A DNA stretch of 64,000 nt, taken from NCBI RefSeq assembly GCF_040813715.1, contig NZ_JBFOCH010000018.1; one strand, 5' to 3'. A model generated the notes under the pieces. That model was not told the DNA's origin. It saw only the letters and a program-made list of their open reading frames with translations, and ran no database searches. The translations under genes were made by a program, and so were the position numbers. This document shows, piece by piece, positions 19,435 through 28,746 of the stretch; the stretch's first letter is position 1, and each line of letters starts with the position of its first letter. This DNA is from Mesorhizobium_K marinum. GTDB lineage: Bacteria; Pseudomonadota; Alphaproteobacteria; Rhizobiales; Rhizobiaceae.

Positions 19435-19911
19435 TTATTCCATCCCGATGACGTCGCCGGCCTGGGTCACCGTGCAGTGCGAGGTCCGGCCGCTGGTGTC
19501 CATCGTCAGGATCCAGTTCTCGCCCGAACGCCTGGCGTGCTTGACGATACTCGATCCGTCCGCCACCTCCTGGTAGTCGTCGGCGCCGTTCATGCAGGCA
19601 TCCATCGCCGCCTGCGAGGGCGAGCGTGGCGCGGCGGCATCGCTCTGCTCGGCGGCTTTGCGGCCGCAGTCGCGGTCCGGCAGCATGTCGATCGCCTTGT
19701 AGCGCCCCTGCGACACCTGCACCTTCACGCATATGCCGGTCTTCTCGTTCCACCAGATGTTGCCGCTGCCGGCCTCGGCATAGCCGCGCGCCTGCAGCTG
19801 TGTTTCCGCGCCGGCGGCGCGCGCGCCCAGAAGGTCGAGGATGTCGTCTGGCGTGTCGGCCAGCGCCGGCAGCGCAATGAGCGACAGCGCCATGGCAAGC
19901 TTCCGTTTCAC
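19435..19911 (-). CDS. Small secreted protein of unknown function
   Basis: A 158-residue protein with a GTG start at 19911 behind a good GGGAGG site. The signal peptide is KRKLAMALSLIALPALA. The mature region has four Cys (IC, DC, AC, HC) and two short motifs: IWWNEKTGICVKVQVSQGRY in the first half and TSHCTVTQAGDVIGM at the end. I do not recognise a named family; the layout resembles periplasmic proteins with YpeB-like repeats. It stands 49 bp upstream of the DUF930 gene on the same strand and may share its transcript. Confidence 0.7.
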   Translation of the reverse strand: MKRKLAMALSLIALPALADTPDDILDLLGARAAGAETQLQARGYAEAGSGNIWWNEKTGICVKVQVSQGRYKAIDMLPDRDCGRKAAEQSDAAAPRSPSQAAMDACMNGADDYQEVADGSSIVKHARRSGENWILTMDTSGRTSHCTVTQAGDVIGME

Positions 19912-20046
19912 CCCGCCGCCTCCCGTGCCGCGGGCCTGGCCCGCATCTCGATCGTGGCAGGATATCAGCGCCTCTCGTCATGCGATACCGGAACCAAATG
20001 CGTCCGCAAAAGTTTGTCTGCCAGTGACAACGCAGAGGGTAACGAC

Positions 20047-20130
20047 ATGCTTCGTGGTGGATTGCTTTGGCTGATCGGCATACCGATCCCGGTCATCATC
20101 ATTCTCTGGTTCCTCGGTTACCTGTCGTAG
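20047..20130 (+). CDS. 27-residue single-pass membrane peptide
   Basis: The ATG at 20047 lies 8-10 nt behind GAGGG. The product (MLRGGLLWLIGIPIPVIIIL then WFLGYLS) is almost entirely one hydrophobic helix with a Pro kink. Peptides of this type are widespread in Rhizobiales and uncharacterised. Its stop is 5 bp before the ATG of the BA14K gene, so the second gene is probably translationally coupled to it. Confidence 0.65.
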   Translation: MLRGGLLWLIGIPIPVIIILWFLGYLS

Positions 20131-20135
20131 ACGCC

Positions 20136-20930
20136 ATGTCCGTCGACGCCAGCAAATCCGTGACGCCGCTCATCGGTCTGGCCGGCATTGCCGGTGGAGC
20201 CGTGGCATCGCTTGGCATGTTCGCCATGGGTACGGCCTTCGCCGTCTGGTTCCTCGCTTCGGAGCCGGCCGGTGAGCCGTTCTACAGCGCCGATGTCACC
20301 GACCTCTGGAGTTCGACGCCGCGCCATGTCGATCTCGCCGACCAGCACCTGGAACGGCTTCCGGCGCGCCAGGCTGAACCTTTCGCTTCACCGACCCAGG
20401 CGCGTCTGGCCGAAGGGCAGCCATCCTTTGAAACCGTCAGCACCGGTCTGGACATGGCCGATCGTGTCGATCCGATCACGACTTCCTCGCTCGCGACCGA
20501 CGACGCCGACATGCCGGCCGGCCTCTCGCCGCTGCACGAGCAATGGTGCGCGGACCACTACCGTTCCTATCGGCCGCACGACGACAGCTACACGTCCTAT
20601 GGCGGCGAGGTCCGCAGGTGCGTCTCGCCCTTCTCGGGCGCCGGCGACGCCGAACCGCTTGCCGTGGACGCCGTCCCCGGCGATGACCTTATCGTGGAGG
20701 ACGCCGTGGACGTCCGCGCCTATGTCGAGGAGGACGAGTTTCTCGGTGCGCCCGTCCAGCGCTTCGTCGCGCACGACGAACCGGCGTCCATCCGCTATGC
20801 GCTCGATACCGGCGGCGGATGGAACGCCTCCGAGCACATCGCGTCCTGCTTCGACCGCTACCGCTCCTACCGGCCCGGGGACAACAGCTACCAGCCCTAT
20901 GGCGGCGGGCCCCGCCGTCAGTGCCACTGA
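20136..20930 (+). CDS. Membrane-anchored protein with two BA14K-like motifs
   Basis: A 264-residue protein starting at the ATG at 20136 (MSVDASKSV). One N-terminal hydrophobic segment at about residues 10-40 is an uncleaved anchor or signal. The body is acidic and low in recognisable motifs. Two copies of a BA14K-type unit occur: WCADHYRSYRPHDDSY in mid-protein and CFDRYRSYRPGDNSY at the C-terminus, each ending with YGG and a basic-Cys tail. BA14K of Brucella is an immunoreactive, lectin-like surface protein with one such unit. The start has only a weak ribosome site and lies 5 bp after a 27-codon ORF. Confidence 0.75.
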   Translation: MSVDASKSVTPLIGLAGIAGGAVASLGMFAMGTAFAVWFLASEPAGEPFYSADVTDLWSSTPRHVDLADQHLERLPARQAEPFASPTQARLAEGQPSFETVSTGLDMADRVDPITTSSLATDDADMPAGLSPLHEQWCADHYRSYRPHDDSYTSYGGEVRRCVSPFSGAGDAEPLAVDAVPGDDLIVEDAVDVRAYVEEDEFLGAPVQRFVAHDEPASIRYALDTGGGWNASEHIASCFDRYRSYRPGDNSYQPYGGGPRRQCH

Positions 20931-20945
20931 CGCCGGGGAGATCCG

Positions 20946-21602
20946 TCAGCCGGACTTGCTGCACACGTACTCGACGCCGTCGGGGTCCGGGTCGCGATAG
21001 GTGGCCTCGTCGCCCTTGATCCAGATGGAGCGGCCGAAGCTGCCCGCATAGCGTGAGCCCGATCCTGTCGGCTCGAGCGTTCCGGTATCGATGGAATCGC
21101 CGCGCTCGAAGCGCACGCTCGGCAGCTTCGTCTCGAAGAAGGAGGTGACCACCTCGTTGGACGGGTTGCCGCCACAGGACCAGAAGACCGTGGCCGAAGG
21201 CTTCTCCAGCATGAACTGAGTCACCAGTTCGGCCTCGCGTCGCTCATACTGCCATTTGACGCAGGCGCGCGGGTCGTCGTCCTTCCAGCATTCGTCGCGT
21301 CCCTTGATCCAGCCGCGCTGATACGCGAGCAGTTCCTTTTCCGCCTTGTCGGCGCCGGAATCGAGGCCGCGCGCGACCGCGAGCGCGGCGGCGAAACGGT
21401 CGGCCACCAGCCGGTCGAGCCCGGTGAGTTCGGCGTCGCCGCAGACCAGCTTTTCGGCCGAACTTTCGGCCTTGGCGCAATCGAAGGACGGGCCGTCCTC
21501 CGCCAGCGAGACGCCGCCGACGACGGCGAGCGCCGAGGCCGCGAGACATCCGGCGACGAGGCTGCGGCGGAGCGTTCTCGGGAGCGGAAGGGTCTGGGGC
21601 AC
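20946..21602 (-). CDS. Periplasmic LprI-MliC fusion (predicted lysozyme inhibitor)
   Basis: A 218-residue protein with a GTG start at 21602 behind GAAGGA, chosen because it gives a signal peptide (RRSLVAGCLAASALAVVGGVSLA). Upstream in-frame Met codons add a non-signal leader. The first mature domain is LprI/DUF1311-like (FDCAKAESSAEKLVCGDAEL, LLAYQRGWIKGRDECW). The second is an MliC-type C-type lysozyme inhibitor (FWSCGGNPSNEVVTSFF, then YAGSFGRSIWIKGDEATY and YVC at the end). Both domains are known from lysozyme-inhibitor families. Their fusion suggests protection of peptidoglycan from host or predator lysozyme. It is convergent with the BA14K gene. Confidence 0.8.
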   Translation of the reverse strand: MPQTLPLPRTLRRSLVAGCLAASALAVVGGVSLAEDGPSFDCAKAESSAEKLVCGDAELTGLDRLVADRFAAALAVARGLDSGADKAEKELLAYQRGWIKGRDECWKDDDPRACVKWQYERREAELVTQFMLEKPSATVFWSCGGNPSNEVVTSFFETKLPSVRFERGDSIDTGTLEPTGSGSRYAGSFGRSIWIKGDEATYRDPDPDGVEYVCSKSG

Positions 21603-21782
21603 GGTATCGGTCCTTCGGGTTGAGAGGTGAGGGCTTTGTCGTCCCGCTTCGATGCTACGCGGCGGTCGCGCGGTCGGCAAGAATGCCGCCATTTTCGCCG
21701 CATCGCCTTCGACCGCGCGCCGACGTGCGCTCCCGTCCGGACCGTGCTATGCTGTCTGCGCGTTCATCTTCGGGGACGGCTG

Positions 21783-22871
21783 ATGACGGACAATGCCGCG
21801 GCATCGAGCGTTCCAGCGGGCCTCTGGGCAGTCCGCCTCGGCGCCATCATCTGGTTCCTTCTGATCGTCGGCTGCCTGATGGCGCTTCCGGTGATGCTGG
21901 ACGCGACCTGGCTGCTGGTCGCGGCGGCTGTCGTGCTCGCATTGCTGGCCGGCGCCTTGTGGGCGTTCCTTCGCCGCCTGATTTCGTCGCGCCACGGTCG
22001 CTTCGGTCACGACTGGCTGAAGGGCGGGCTCGCCGCCTTTTTCGTCCTGTGCATCGCGATTGCCGCGCCGATCTACTACATCGCGGTCAAGACCGAGACC
22101 GACCCGGCCCTGCTGCCGCGCGCCGTGTTGACCAACGGCGAGAAGACCGTGGTCTACCAGGGCATGATGCATATCGGTACGGAACGCTTCTACAAGCAGG
22201 TCGTCTACGACGCCGAAAAGGCGCTCTCCGACGGCTACGTGCTTTACTACGAGGGCGTCCAGCCCAATCCAGAGGGCGATAAATGGTTCGCCGACAACCT
22301 TGCCGGCGGCGGAGACCTCTCGGACAACTACAGGAAGCTGGGCGAAATGTGCGGTCTGCAGTTCCAGCTCGGCTATTTCGATCTCCTGGAAAAGGACAAG
22401 GCCGCGCATCCGCAATCGCATGTCACGGCCGATGTCGACACGCTGCAGATGAAGCAGGAGTACGACCGTCTGATGGCCTCCGATCCGGAGTTCGCCGCGG
22501 CTTTCCAGGCCGAGCAGGCGGCGCAGTCGAATGCCGGCGGCGACATGGCCGGCGCGATGGGCTTCCTCGACAACCTCACCGAAGGCCAGAAGAAGCTGTC
22601 GGGCTATGTCTGCCGCTTCATGATGAGCCGGGTGGCCAAGGGCAACGGCGAGGCGCGCCAGATCGACAAGGTGATCCTCGACTTCCGCAACCGCAAGCTG
22701 GCGGAGCGCATCCTGGCCGACCCGCACGACAAGATCTACATCACCTACGGCGCGCACCACCTGGAAGGCATCCTGCCGCTGCTGCAGCAGGCCGACCCGC
22801 GCTGGCGCGTCGAATCGGTCTCATGGATCCGGCCGGTCGAAGCCCCCGAGCAGTTCGAGGCCTCGCTGTAG
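21783..22871 (+). CDS. Three-TM protein with TraB/GumN/Tiki-like domain
   Basis: A 362-residue protein from the ATG at 21783 (ribosome site GGGGACGG). Three hydrophobic segments lie at about residues 17-38, 42-64 and 78-100. The remaining domain carries the hallmarks of the TraB/PrgY/GumN/Tiki superfamily: a first GxxH (G127-M-M-H130), a conserved Glu in YYEGV (E157) and a second GxxH near the end (G323-A-H-H326). These residues form the proposed metal site of Tiki-type proteases. Seen: the motifs and spacing. Inferred: a membrane-tethered metalloprotease-like enzyme with its domain on one side of the inner membrane. The gene converges on hutU. Confidence 0.68.
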   Translation: MTDNAAASSVPAGLWAVRLGAIIWFLLIVGCLMALPVMLDATWLLVAAAVVLALLAGALWAFLRRLISSRHGRFGHDWLKGGLAAFFVLCIAIAAPIYYIAVKTETDPALLPRAVLTNGEKTVVYQGMMHIGTERFYKQVVYDAEKALSDGYVLYYEGVQPNPEGDKWFADNLAGGGDLSDNYRKLGEMCGLQFQLGYFDLLEKDKAAHPQSHVTADVDTLQMKQEYDRLMASDPEFAAAFQAEQAAQSNAGGDMAGAMGFLDNLTEGQKKLSGYVCRFMMSRVAKGNGEARQIDKVILDFRNRKLAERILADPHDKIYITYGAHHLEGILPLLQQADPRWRVESVSWIRPVEAPEQFEASL

Positions 22872-22895
22872 CGGGGGAGGTTTCGGGAGAGTTGC

Positions 22896-22916
22896 AACGC
22901 GCCGTATCGGCGCGTT
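22896..22916. terminator. Hairpin between convergent genes (bidirectional terminator candidate)
   Basis: A perfect 9-bp stem, AACGCGCCG / CGGCGCGTT, with a TAT loop lies in the 52-bp gap between the TraB-like gene and the stop of hutU. The stem ends in TT on either strand but no long T-run follows. Position between two convergent stops is the main support. Confidence 0.5.
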
Positions 22917-22923
22917 CGCTCGC

Positions 22924-24838
22924 CTATGATCCAAGCACGCCCGGCAGGTTCAGCCCCTTTTCCTTGGCGCACTCGATCGCGATGTCGTAGCCAGCGTCCG
23001 CATGGCGCATGACGCCGGTCGCCGGGTCGTTCCACAACACGCGCTCGAGCCGTCTGGCCGCTTCATCAGTGCCGTCGGCGACGATCACCATGCCGGAATG
23101 CTGCGAAAAGCCCATGCCGACGCCGCCGCCATGGTGCAGCGATACCCAGGTCGCGCCGGAAGCGGTGTTCAGGAGCGCGTTGAGCAGCGGCCAGTCCGAC
23201 ACGGCGTCGGAGCCGTCCTTCATCGCTTCCGTCTCGCGGTTGGGCGAGGCGACCGAGCCGCTGTCCAGATGNGCGCTCCAGCCGTCTGGCCGCTTCATCA
23301 GTGCCGTCGGCGACGATCACCATGCCGGAATGCTGCGAAAAGCCCATGCCGACGCCGCCGCCATGGTGCAGCGATACCCAGGTCGCGCCGGACGCGGTGT
23401 TCAGAAGTGCGTTGAGCAGCGGCCAGTCCGACACGGCGTCGGAGCCGTCCTTCATCGCTTCCGTCTCGCGGTTGGGCGAGGCGACCGAGCCGCTGTCCAG
23501 ATGGTCGCGGCCAATCACGACGGGCGCCTTCAGTTCGCCCTTGGCCACCATCTCGTTGAACGCGAGGCCGAGCCTGTGGCGGTCGCCGAGGCCGACCCAG
23601 CAGATGCGCGCCGGCAGGCCCTGGAAGGCGATGCGCTCGCGCGCCATGTCCAGCCAGTTGTGCAGGTGCGTGTTGCCGGGCGTCAGTTCCTTCACCTTGG
23701 CGTCGGTGCGGTGGATGTCCTCGGGATCGCCCGACAGCGCGGCCCAGCGGAACGGGCCGATGCCTCGGCAGAACAGCGGGCGGATATAGGCGGGCACGAA
23801 GCCGGGGAAGGCGAAGGCGTTTTCGAAACCCTCGTCCTTGGCGACCTGGCGGATGTTGTTGCCGTAGTCGAGCGTCGGCACGCCGGCGTCCCAGAATTTC
23901 ACCATCGCCTCGACATGCTCGCGCATGGAAGCCCGCGCGGCCTTCTCCACCGCATGCGGGTCGCTCACCCGCTTCTCGCGCCACTCGGCCATCGTCCAGC
24001 CCTTCGGCAGGTAGCCGTTCAGCGGGTCGTGCGCCGAGGTCTGGTCGGTCAGCATGTCCGGCCGGACGCCCCGGCGGCAAAGCTCCGGCACGATTTCGGC
24101 GGCGTTGCCGAGCAGGCCGACCGACTTCGCCTCGCCGGCCTTGGTCCAGCGCTCGATCTTCTCCAGCGCTTCCTCGATGGTCCCGGCCTTCTCGTCGAGA
24201 TATCTGGTGCGCAGCCGGAAATCGATCGAATCCGGGTTGCATTCGATCGCCAGGCAGCATGCGCCGGCCATCACGGCGGCCAGCGGCTGCGCGCCGCCCA
24301 TGCCGCCCAGACCGGCAGTCAGGATCCACTTGCCCTTGAGGTCGCCGCCATAGTGCTGGCGACCGGCCTCGACGAAGGTCTCGTAGGTACCCTGGACGAT
24401 GCCCTGCGTGCCGATGTAGATCCAGGAGCCGGCCGTCATCTGGCCGTACATCATGAGCCCCTTCTTATCGAGCTCGTTGAACTTCTCCCAGTTCGCCCAG
24501 TGCGGCACGATGTTGGAGTTTGCGATCAGCACGCGCGGCGCGTTTTCATGCGTGCGGAAGACGCCGACCGGCTTGCCGGACTGCACCAGAAGCGTTTCGT
24601 CCTCCTTCAGCGCCTTCAGGGTCGAGACGATGGTGTCGAAGTCGTTCCAGGTGCGCGCCGCGCGTCCGATGCCGCCATAGACGACGAGTTCGTTCGGGTT
24701 TTCCGCGACGTCGGGGTCGAGGTTGTTCATCAGCATCCTGAGCGGCGCTTCCGTTGTCCAGGAAAGCGCGTTGAGTTCGCTGCCCCGGGGGCTGCGGATC
24801 TCGCGGATGTTGTGTCTCGGATTGGCAGGGCTGCTCAT
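22924..24838 (-). CDS. hutU: Urocanate hydratase HutU
   Basis: Broken by the join at 23272, where 231 bp (23041-23271 and 23273-23503) is repeated. Removing the 232-base offset leaves 1683 bp, a 560-residue protein of normal family length. The ATG at 24838 has GGGAG upstream. Hallmarks: NAD-binding loop TAGLGGMGGAQPLA, the conserved Cys-containing IRPLFCRGIGPFRWAALSGD, and RICWVGLGDR. It converts urocanate to imidazolonepropionate. It is the last gene of the hutI-hutH-hutG-hutU unit, 79 bp after hutG. Several differences between the duplicated copies are synonymous (for example GCG/GCA, CTC/CTT, GCT/GCG), so they look like strain alleles. Confidence 0.95.
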
Positions 24839-24917
24839 GGTCTCGTCTCCCGCGAAAGGTCGCGTTTCGGTCTATCGTCCGGCAAGGCGCGGCCGGCCGG
24901 GGTGGTGTCGAACCCGA

Positions 24918-25887
24918 TCAGCCGCCCCTGCGGGCGGCGATCTCGAATGCAAGTGCTTCAAGTCGCTGCAGTATTTTCTTGAGAACGTCGCGCAGTCGCG
25001 CCGCATTCTCCACGTCGTAGTCAAACGGCGGCGTTTCGCTCTTCAGGTGCGTCGCCTGGGTCAGTTCCATCTGGATGGCGTGCACGCCTTCCTTGGGGCG
25101 TCCGTAGTGCCGCGTCGTCCAGCCGCCGCGGAAGCGCCCGTTGACGACCGTCGAGAAGCCTTCGGCGGCCATGCAGATCGCGCCGACCTCCTGCTCCATC
25201 AGGGGATCGCAGGTCCGGCCGTTGTCGGTGCCGATGCTGAAGTCGGGCAGCACCCCTTCGAACAGGAACGGGCAGACAGAGCGGATGGAGTGGCAGTCAT
25301 AGAGCACGGCGACGCCATGCCGTGCCTTCACCCGTTCGATCTCGGCCGCAAGTATTTGGTGGTACGGCGCGTGAAAGCGCTCGACCCTCCGCGCGATCTC
25401 GTCGGCGTCCGGCGCGCGGCCTTCGATCCAGAGCGGGTTGTCGTCGAAATCCGTCAGCGGCACGAGGCCGGTGGTGTTCTGGCCGGGATAGAGGCTGGTT
25501 CCGGCCGGGTCGCGGTTGGCGTCGATGCAGTAGCGGTGGAAAGTCGCACGCACTGTCGTCGCCGCAGGCAGCAGCCCCCGGTAGAGCTCGTGGACGTGCC
25601 AGTCCGTGTCGCGCAGCTTGCGGCCTTCTTCGTTCAGGTTGGCGCGGATGTCGTCGGGCACCCAGGTTCCCGTGTGCGGGAATGCGAGGATGACGGGNGG
25701 TCGCGCGCACGGTCGTCGCCGCAGGCAGCAGCCCCCGGTAGAGCTCGTGGACGTGCCAGTCCGTGTCGCGCAGCTTGCGGCCTTCTTCGTTCAGGCTGGC
25801 GCGGATGTCGTCGGGCACCCAGGTTCCCGTGTGCGGGAATGCGAGGATGACGGGCGACAGGCCGCGGCTGAGTTCGACCAGTTCCAA
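24918..25887 (-). CDS. hutG: N-formylglutamate deformylase HutG
   Basis: Broken by the join at 25698 (about 156 bp duplicated). Removing the 157-base offset gives 813 bp, 270 residues. The start is a TTG at 25887, supported by GGAGG eight bases upstream inside the end of hutH. The N-formylglutamate amidohydrolase family is recognised by AFPHTGTWVP, DWHVHELY, YDCHSIRS, and the Arg/Asn-rich VNGRFRGGWTTRHYGRP. It hydrolyses N-formylglutamate to glutamate and formate, the step after HutF. It starts 3 bp after the hutH stop. The two copies at the join differ at one non-synonymous site (Asn/Ser in the segment RANLNEEG/RASLNEEG). Confidence 0.93.
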
Positions 25888-25890
25888 GGC

Positions 25891-27426
25891 TCAGGCCTCC
25901 AGCGCGGGCAGGATGCCGGCGCTCACGCTGGCGTTGAGGGTGCCGTCGAGCACGATCGCGGCCGCCGCTCTCAGGTCATCCGCCATGTAGCGGTCGACCT
26001 CGAGATCGGGCACCACCGAGCGGACCGCGCGGTACGCCTTGAGCAGTTCTTCGCCGGTCTTCAGGGGGCTGCGGAAATCCACGCCCTGCGCCGCCGTCAC
26101 GGCTTCTATGCCAATGATTCCGCAAAGGTTCTCAGTCATCTGCAGGAGGCGCCGCGCGCCGTGGCAGGCCATCGACACATGGTCCTCCTGGTTGGCGGAG
26201 GTCGGCGTGGAATCGACCGAGGCCGGATGCGCCATCTGCTTGTTCTCGCTCATCAGCGCGGCGCTGGTCACCTCGGCGATCATCAGCCCGGAGTTCAGTC
26301 CGGGCTTCTTGGCGAGAAACGCCGGCAGGCCGAAGGACAGCGCCGGGTCGACCAGCAGCGCGATGCGGCGTTGCGCGATCGCGCCGATCTCGCAGACGGC
26401 GATCGCGATCTGGTCGGCTGCGAAGGCAACCGGCTCGGCGTGGAAGTTGCCGCCCGACACCACGGACCCGTCGGAAAACACGAGTGGGTTGTCGGTGACG
26501 GCGTTGGCTTCCGTCTCCAGCGTCTTCGCCGCCATCCTGAGGAGGTCGAGACAGGCGCCGTCGACCTGCGGCTGGCAGCGGATGCAATAGGGGTCCTGCA
26601 CGCGCTCGTCGCCCTCGAGATGGCTGTCGCGGATTTCTGAGCCCTTCAGCAGGGCGCGCAGGGCCTGGGCCGTGTCGATCTGGCCCTTGTGGCCCCTCAG
26701 CGTGTGGATTTCCTCGTGGAACGGCGCAGACGAACCCATCGCCGCGTCGGTCGACAGCGCGCCGGTGATCAGCGCCGCGTTCGCCGCGCGGTGCGCCCGG
26801 AAAAGGCCGGCCAAGGCGAGGGCGGTCGACACCTGCGTGCCGTTGATCAGAGCAAGGCCCTCCTTGGCGGCGAGCGTGATGGCCTTGAGCCCGGCCTTAT
26901 CGAGGCCGGCCTGCGCGGACATCCGTTCGCCCCGGAAATAGACCTCGCCGACGCCGAGCATGGCCGCGGTCATGTGCGCCAGCGGCGCGAGGTCGCCGGA
27001 CGCCCCGACCGATCCCTTCTCGGGGATGACCGGCACGACGTCGCGGGCGAGCATCGCCTCGATCATGGCCACCGTGGCCGGCCTGACGCCCGACGCGCCG
27101 CGTCCGAGCGATATCAGCTTCAGCGCCATCACCAGCCTGACGATTTCGGCGGGCAGGGGCTGGCCGACGCCGCAGCAGTGCGACAGGATCAGGTTCCTCT
27201 GCAGCGTCTCCACGTCGGCCGCGTCGATGCGGACGCTGGCGAGCTTTCCGAAGCCGGTGTTGATGCCGTAGACCGGGTCGCCCTTGTCGACGATCGTCTT
27301 GATGACGCCGGCCGCCGCGGCGATCTTCTCGCGGCAGCTTTCGTCGAGCGACGGCAGAGCGCCTTCGTGGATCTCGCGCAGTTCGGCGAGCGTGACCTGT
27401 CCGGGTTTGAGAACGAGCGACTTCAT
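25891..27426 (-). CDS. hutH: Histidine ammonia-lyase HutH
   Basis: An intact 511-residue protein from the ATG at 27426 with GGAGAGG just upstream. The MIO cofactor is formed by Ala142-Ser143-Gly144 in GSVGASGDLAPLAHM. Other family signatures are VYGINTGFGKL and NFHAEPVAFAAD. It deaminates histidine to urocanate. Its ATG overlaps the TGA of hutI (ATGA), which indicates translational coupling. A longer in-frame reading exists upstream but runs through hutI. Confidence 0.96.
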   Translation of the reverse strand: MKSLVLKPGQVTLAELREIHEGALPSLDESCREKIAAAAGVIKTIVDKGDPVYGINTGFGKLASVRIDAADVETLQRNLILSHCCGVGQPLPAEIVRLVMALKLISLGRGASGVRPATVAMIEAMLARDVVPVIPEKGSVGASGDLAPLAHMTAAMLGVGEVYFRGERMSAQAGLDKAGLKAITLAAKEGLALINGTQVSTALALAGLFRAHRAANAALITGALSTDAAMGSSAPFHEEIHTLRGHKGQIDTAQALRALLKGSEIRDSHLEGDERVQDPYCIRCQPQVDGACLDLLRMAAKTLETEANAVTDNPLVFSDGSVVSGGNFHAEPVAFAADQIAIAVCEIGAIAQRRIALLVDPALSFGLPAFLAKKPGLNSGLMIAEVTSAALMSENKQMAHPASVDSTPTSANQEDHVSMACHGARRLLQMTENLCGIIGIEAVTAAQGVDFRSPLKTGEELLKAYRAVRSVVPDLEVDRYMADDLRAAAAIVLDGTLNASVSAGILPALEA

Positions 27427-28724
27427 TTGCCTCTCCAGACGCGGCGATGAAGGGGGTTGAAACCAATGCGGTAGACGAGTTCGGCGGGGCTCTCGACGTC
27501 CCAGATCGCGAGGTCGGCCCACTTGCCGGCTTCCAGCGTCCCGACCTCGTGTTGCAGCCCGAGCGCCTGTGCGGCGCGGCATGTGACGCCGGCCAGGCAT
27601 TCCTCGACCGTCATGCCGNGTTGCAGCCCGAGCGCCTGCGCGGCGCGGCATGTGACGCCGGCTAGGCATTCCTCGACCGTCATGCCGAACAGCGTGGCGC
27701 CCATGTTCATGGTGAGCAGCAGCGAGGTGAGGGGAGAGGTGCCGGGATTGTTGTCGGTCGCCAGCGCCATCGCCACGCCGCGCTCGCGGAAGAGCTCGAC
27801 CGGCGGTTTCCTGGTCTCGCGGATGAAATAGAAGGCGCCGGGCAGGATGACGGCAACCGTGCCGGCCTGGGCCATCGCGGCCGCGCCGCCTTCGTCGGTG
27901 TATTCCAGATGGTCGGCCGACAGCGCGCCGTAGCGGGCAGCAAGGGCTGCGCCATGCAGGTTGGACAACTGGTCGGCGTGCAGCTTGACCGGCAGGCCGA
28001 GCGTTTTCGCCTTGTCGAACACGCGCGCGATCTGCTCCGGCGAGAAGGCGATGCCTTCGCAGAAGCCGTCTACCGCATCTGCAAGCCCCTGGCCGGCGAT
28101 CGCCGGCAGCATCTCGTCAGCGACCTTTGCGACATAGGCGTCCTTGTCGCCCCTCGCTTCCGGCGGCATTGCGTGCGCGCCGAGGAAGGTGGTGCGGATG
28201 GCGACGTCCCGTGCGGCTGCCAGCCTGCGCGCGGCGCGCAGCGACTTTGCCTCGTTGTCGAGGTCGAGACCGTAGCCGGACTTTACCTCGACGGTCGTCA
28301 CGCCTTCGGCGATCAGTGCGTCCAGCCGCGGCAGCGACTGGCGCACGAGTTCGTCCTCGCTGGCGGCCCTCAGCGCCTTGACCGAGGAGACGATGCCGCC
28401 GCCGGCTCTTGCAACCTCTTCATAGGTCGCGCCGGCCAGCCGCATCTCGAACTCGTTGGCTCGGTTGCCGGCATGGACGAGATGGGTGTGGCAGTCGATC
28501 AGGCCGGGCGTGACCAGCCGTCCCTCGCAGTCGATCGCGGCGGCGCCGTCGAATCTGGCAGGCAGGTCGGCTTCGGGGCCGGCGAAGACGATCCGCCCGG
28601 CTCTCGACGCGACGCATCCCTTTTCCACAAGCCGTGGTGCGGCGGCGGCCATCGGGGCGAGCCGGGCATTGCGCCAGATCGTGATCCGATCCTCGTCAGC
28701 GCCTGACAGGAAAGCTCCAGTCAA
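27423..28724 (-). CDS. hutI: Imidazolonepropionase HutI
   Basis: Broken by the join at 27619 (68 bp duplicated). Removing the 69-base offset gives 1233 bp, 410 residues. The start is a TTG at 28724 behind a strong AGGAGG at eight-base spacing. Amidohydrolase metal sites: DCHTHLVHAG near residue 75, KLHADQL, SADHLEY and ATDNNPGT. It hydrolyses imidazolonepropionate to formimidoylglutamate. First gene of the hutIHGU operon; its promoter region carries the HutC-type palindrome. The copies at the join differ only at synonymous positions (GCA/GCG, CTG/CTA). Confidence 0.94.
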   Translation of the reverse strand: MTGAFLSGADEDRITIWRNARLAPMAAAAPRLVEKGCVASRAGRIVFAGPEADLPARFDGAAAIDCEGRLVTPGLIDCHTHLVHAGNRANEFEMRLAGATYEEVARAGGGIVSSVKALRAASEDELVRQSLPRLDALIAEGVTTVEVKSGYGLDLDNEAKSLRAARRLAAARDVAIRTTFLGAHAMPPEARGDKDAYVAKVADEMLPAIAGQGLADAVDGFCEGIAFSPEQIARVFDKAKTLGLPVKLHADQLSNLHGAALAARYGALSADHLEYTDEGGAAAMAQAGTVAVILPGAFYFIRETRKPPVELFRERGVAMALATDNNPGTSPLTSLLLTMNMGATLFGMTVEECLAGVTCRAAQALGLQXGMTVEECLAGVTCRAAQALGLQHEVGTLEAGKWADLAIWDVESPAELVYRIGFNPLHRRVWRGK

Positions 28725-28746
28725 ATTCGTTTCCTCCTGAACGTCT

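Noticed and set aside
23041..23503. Apparent tandem duplication inside hutU
   Set aside because: Separated by one N; deleting one copy restores the normal 560-residue enzyme. Treated as a contig overlap.
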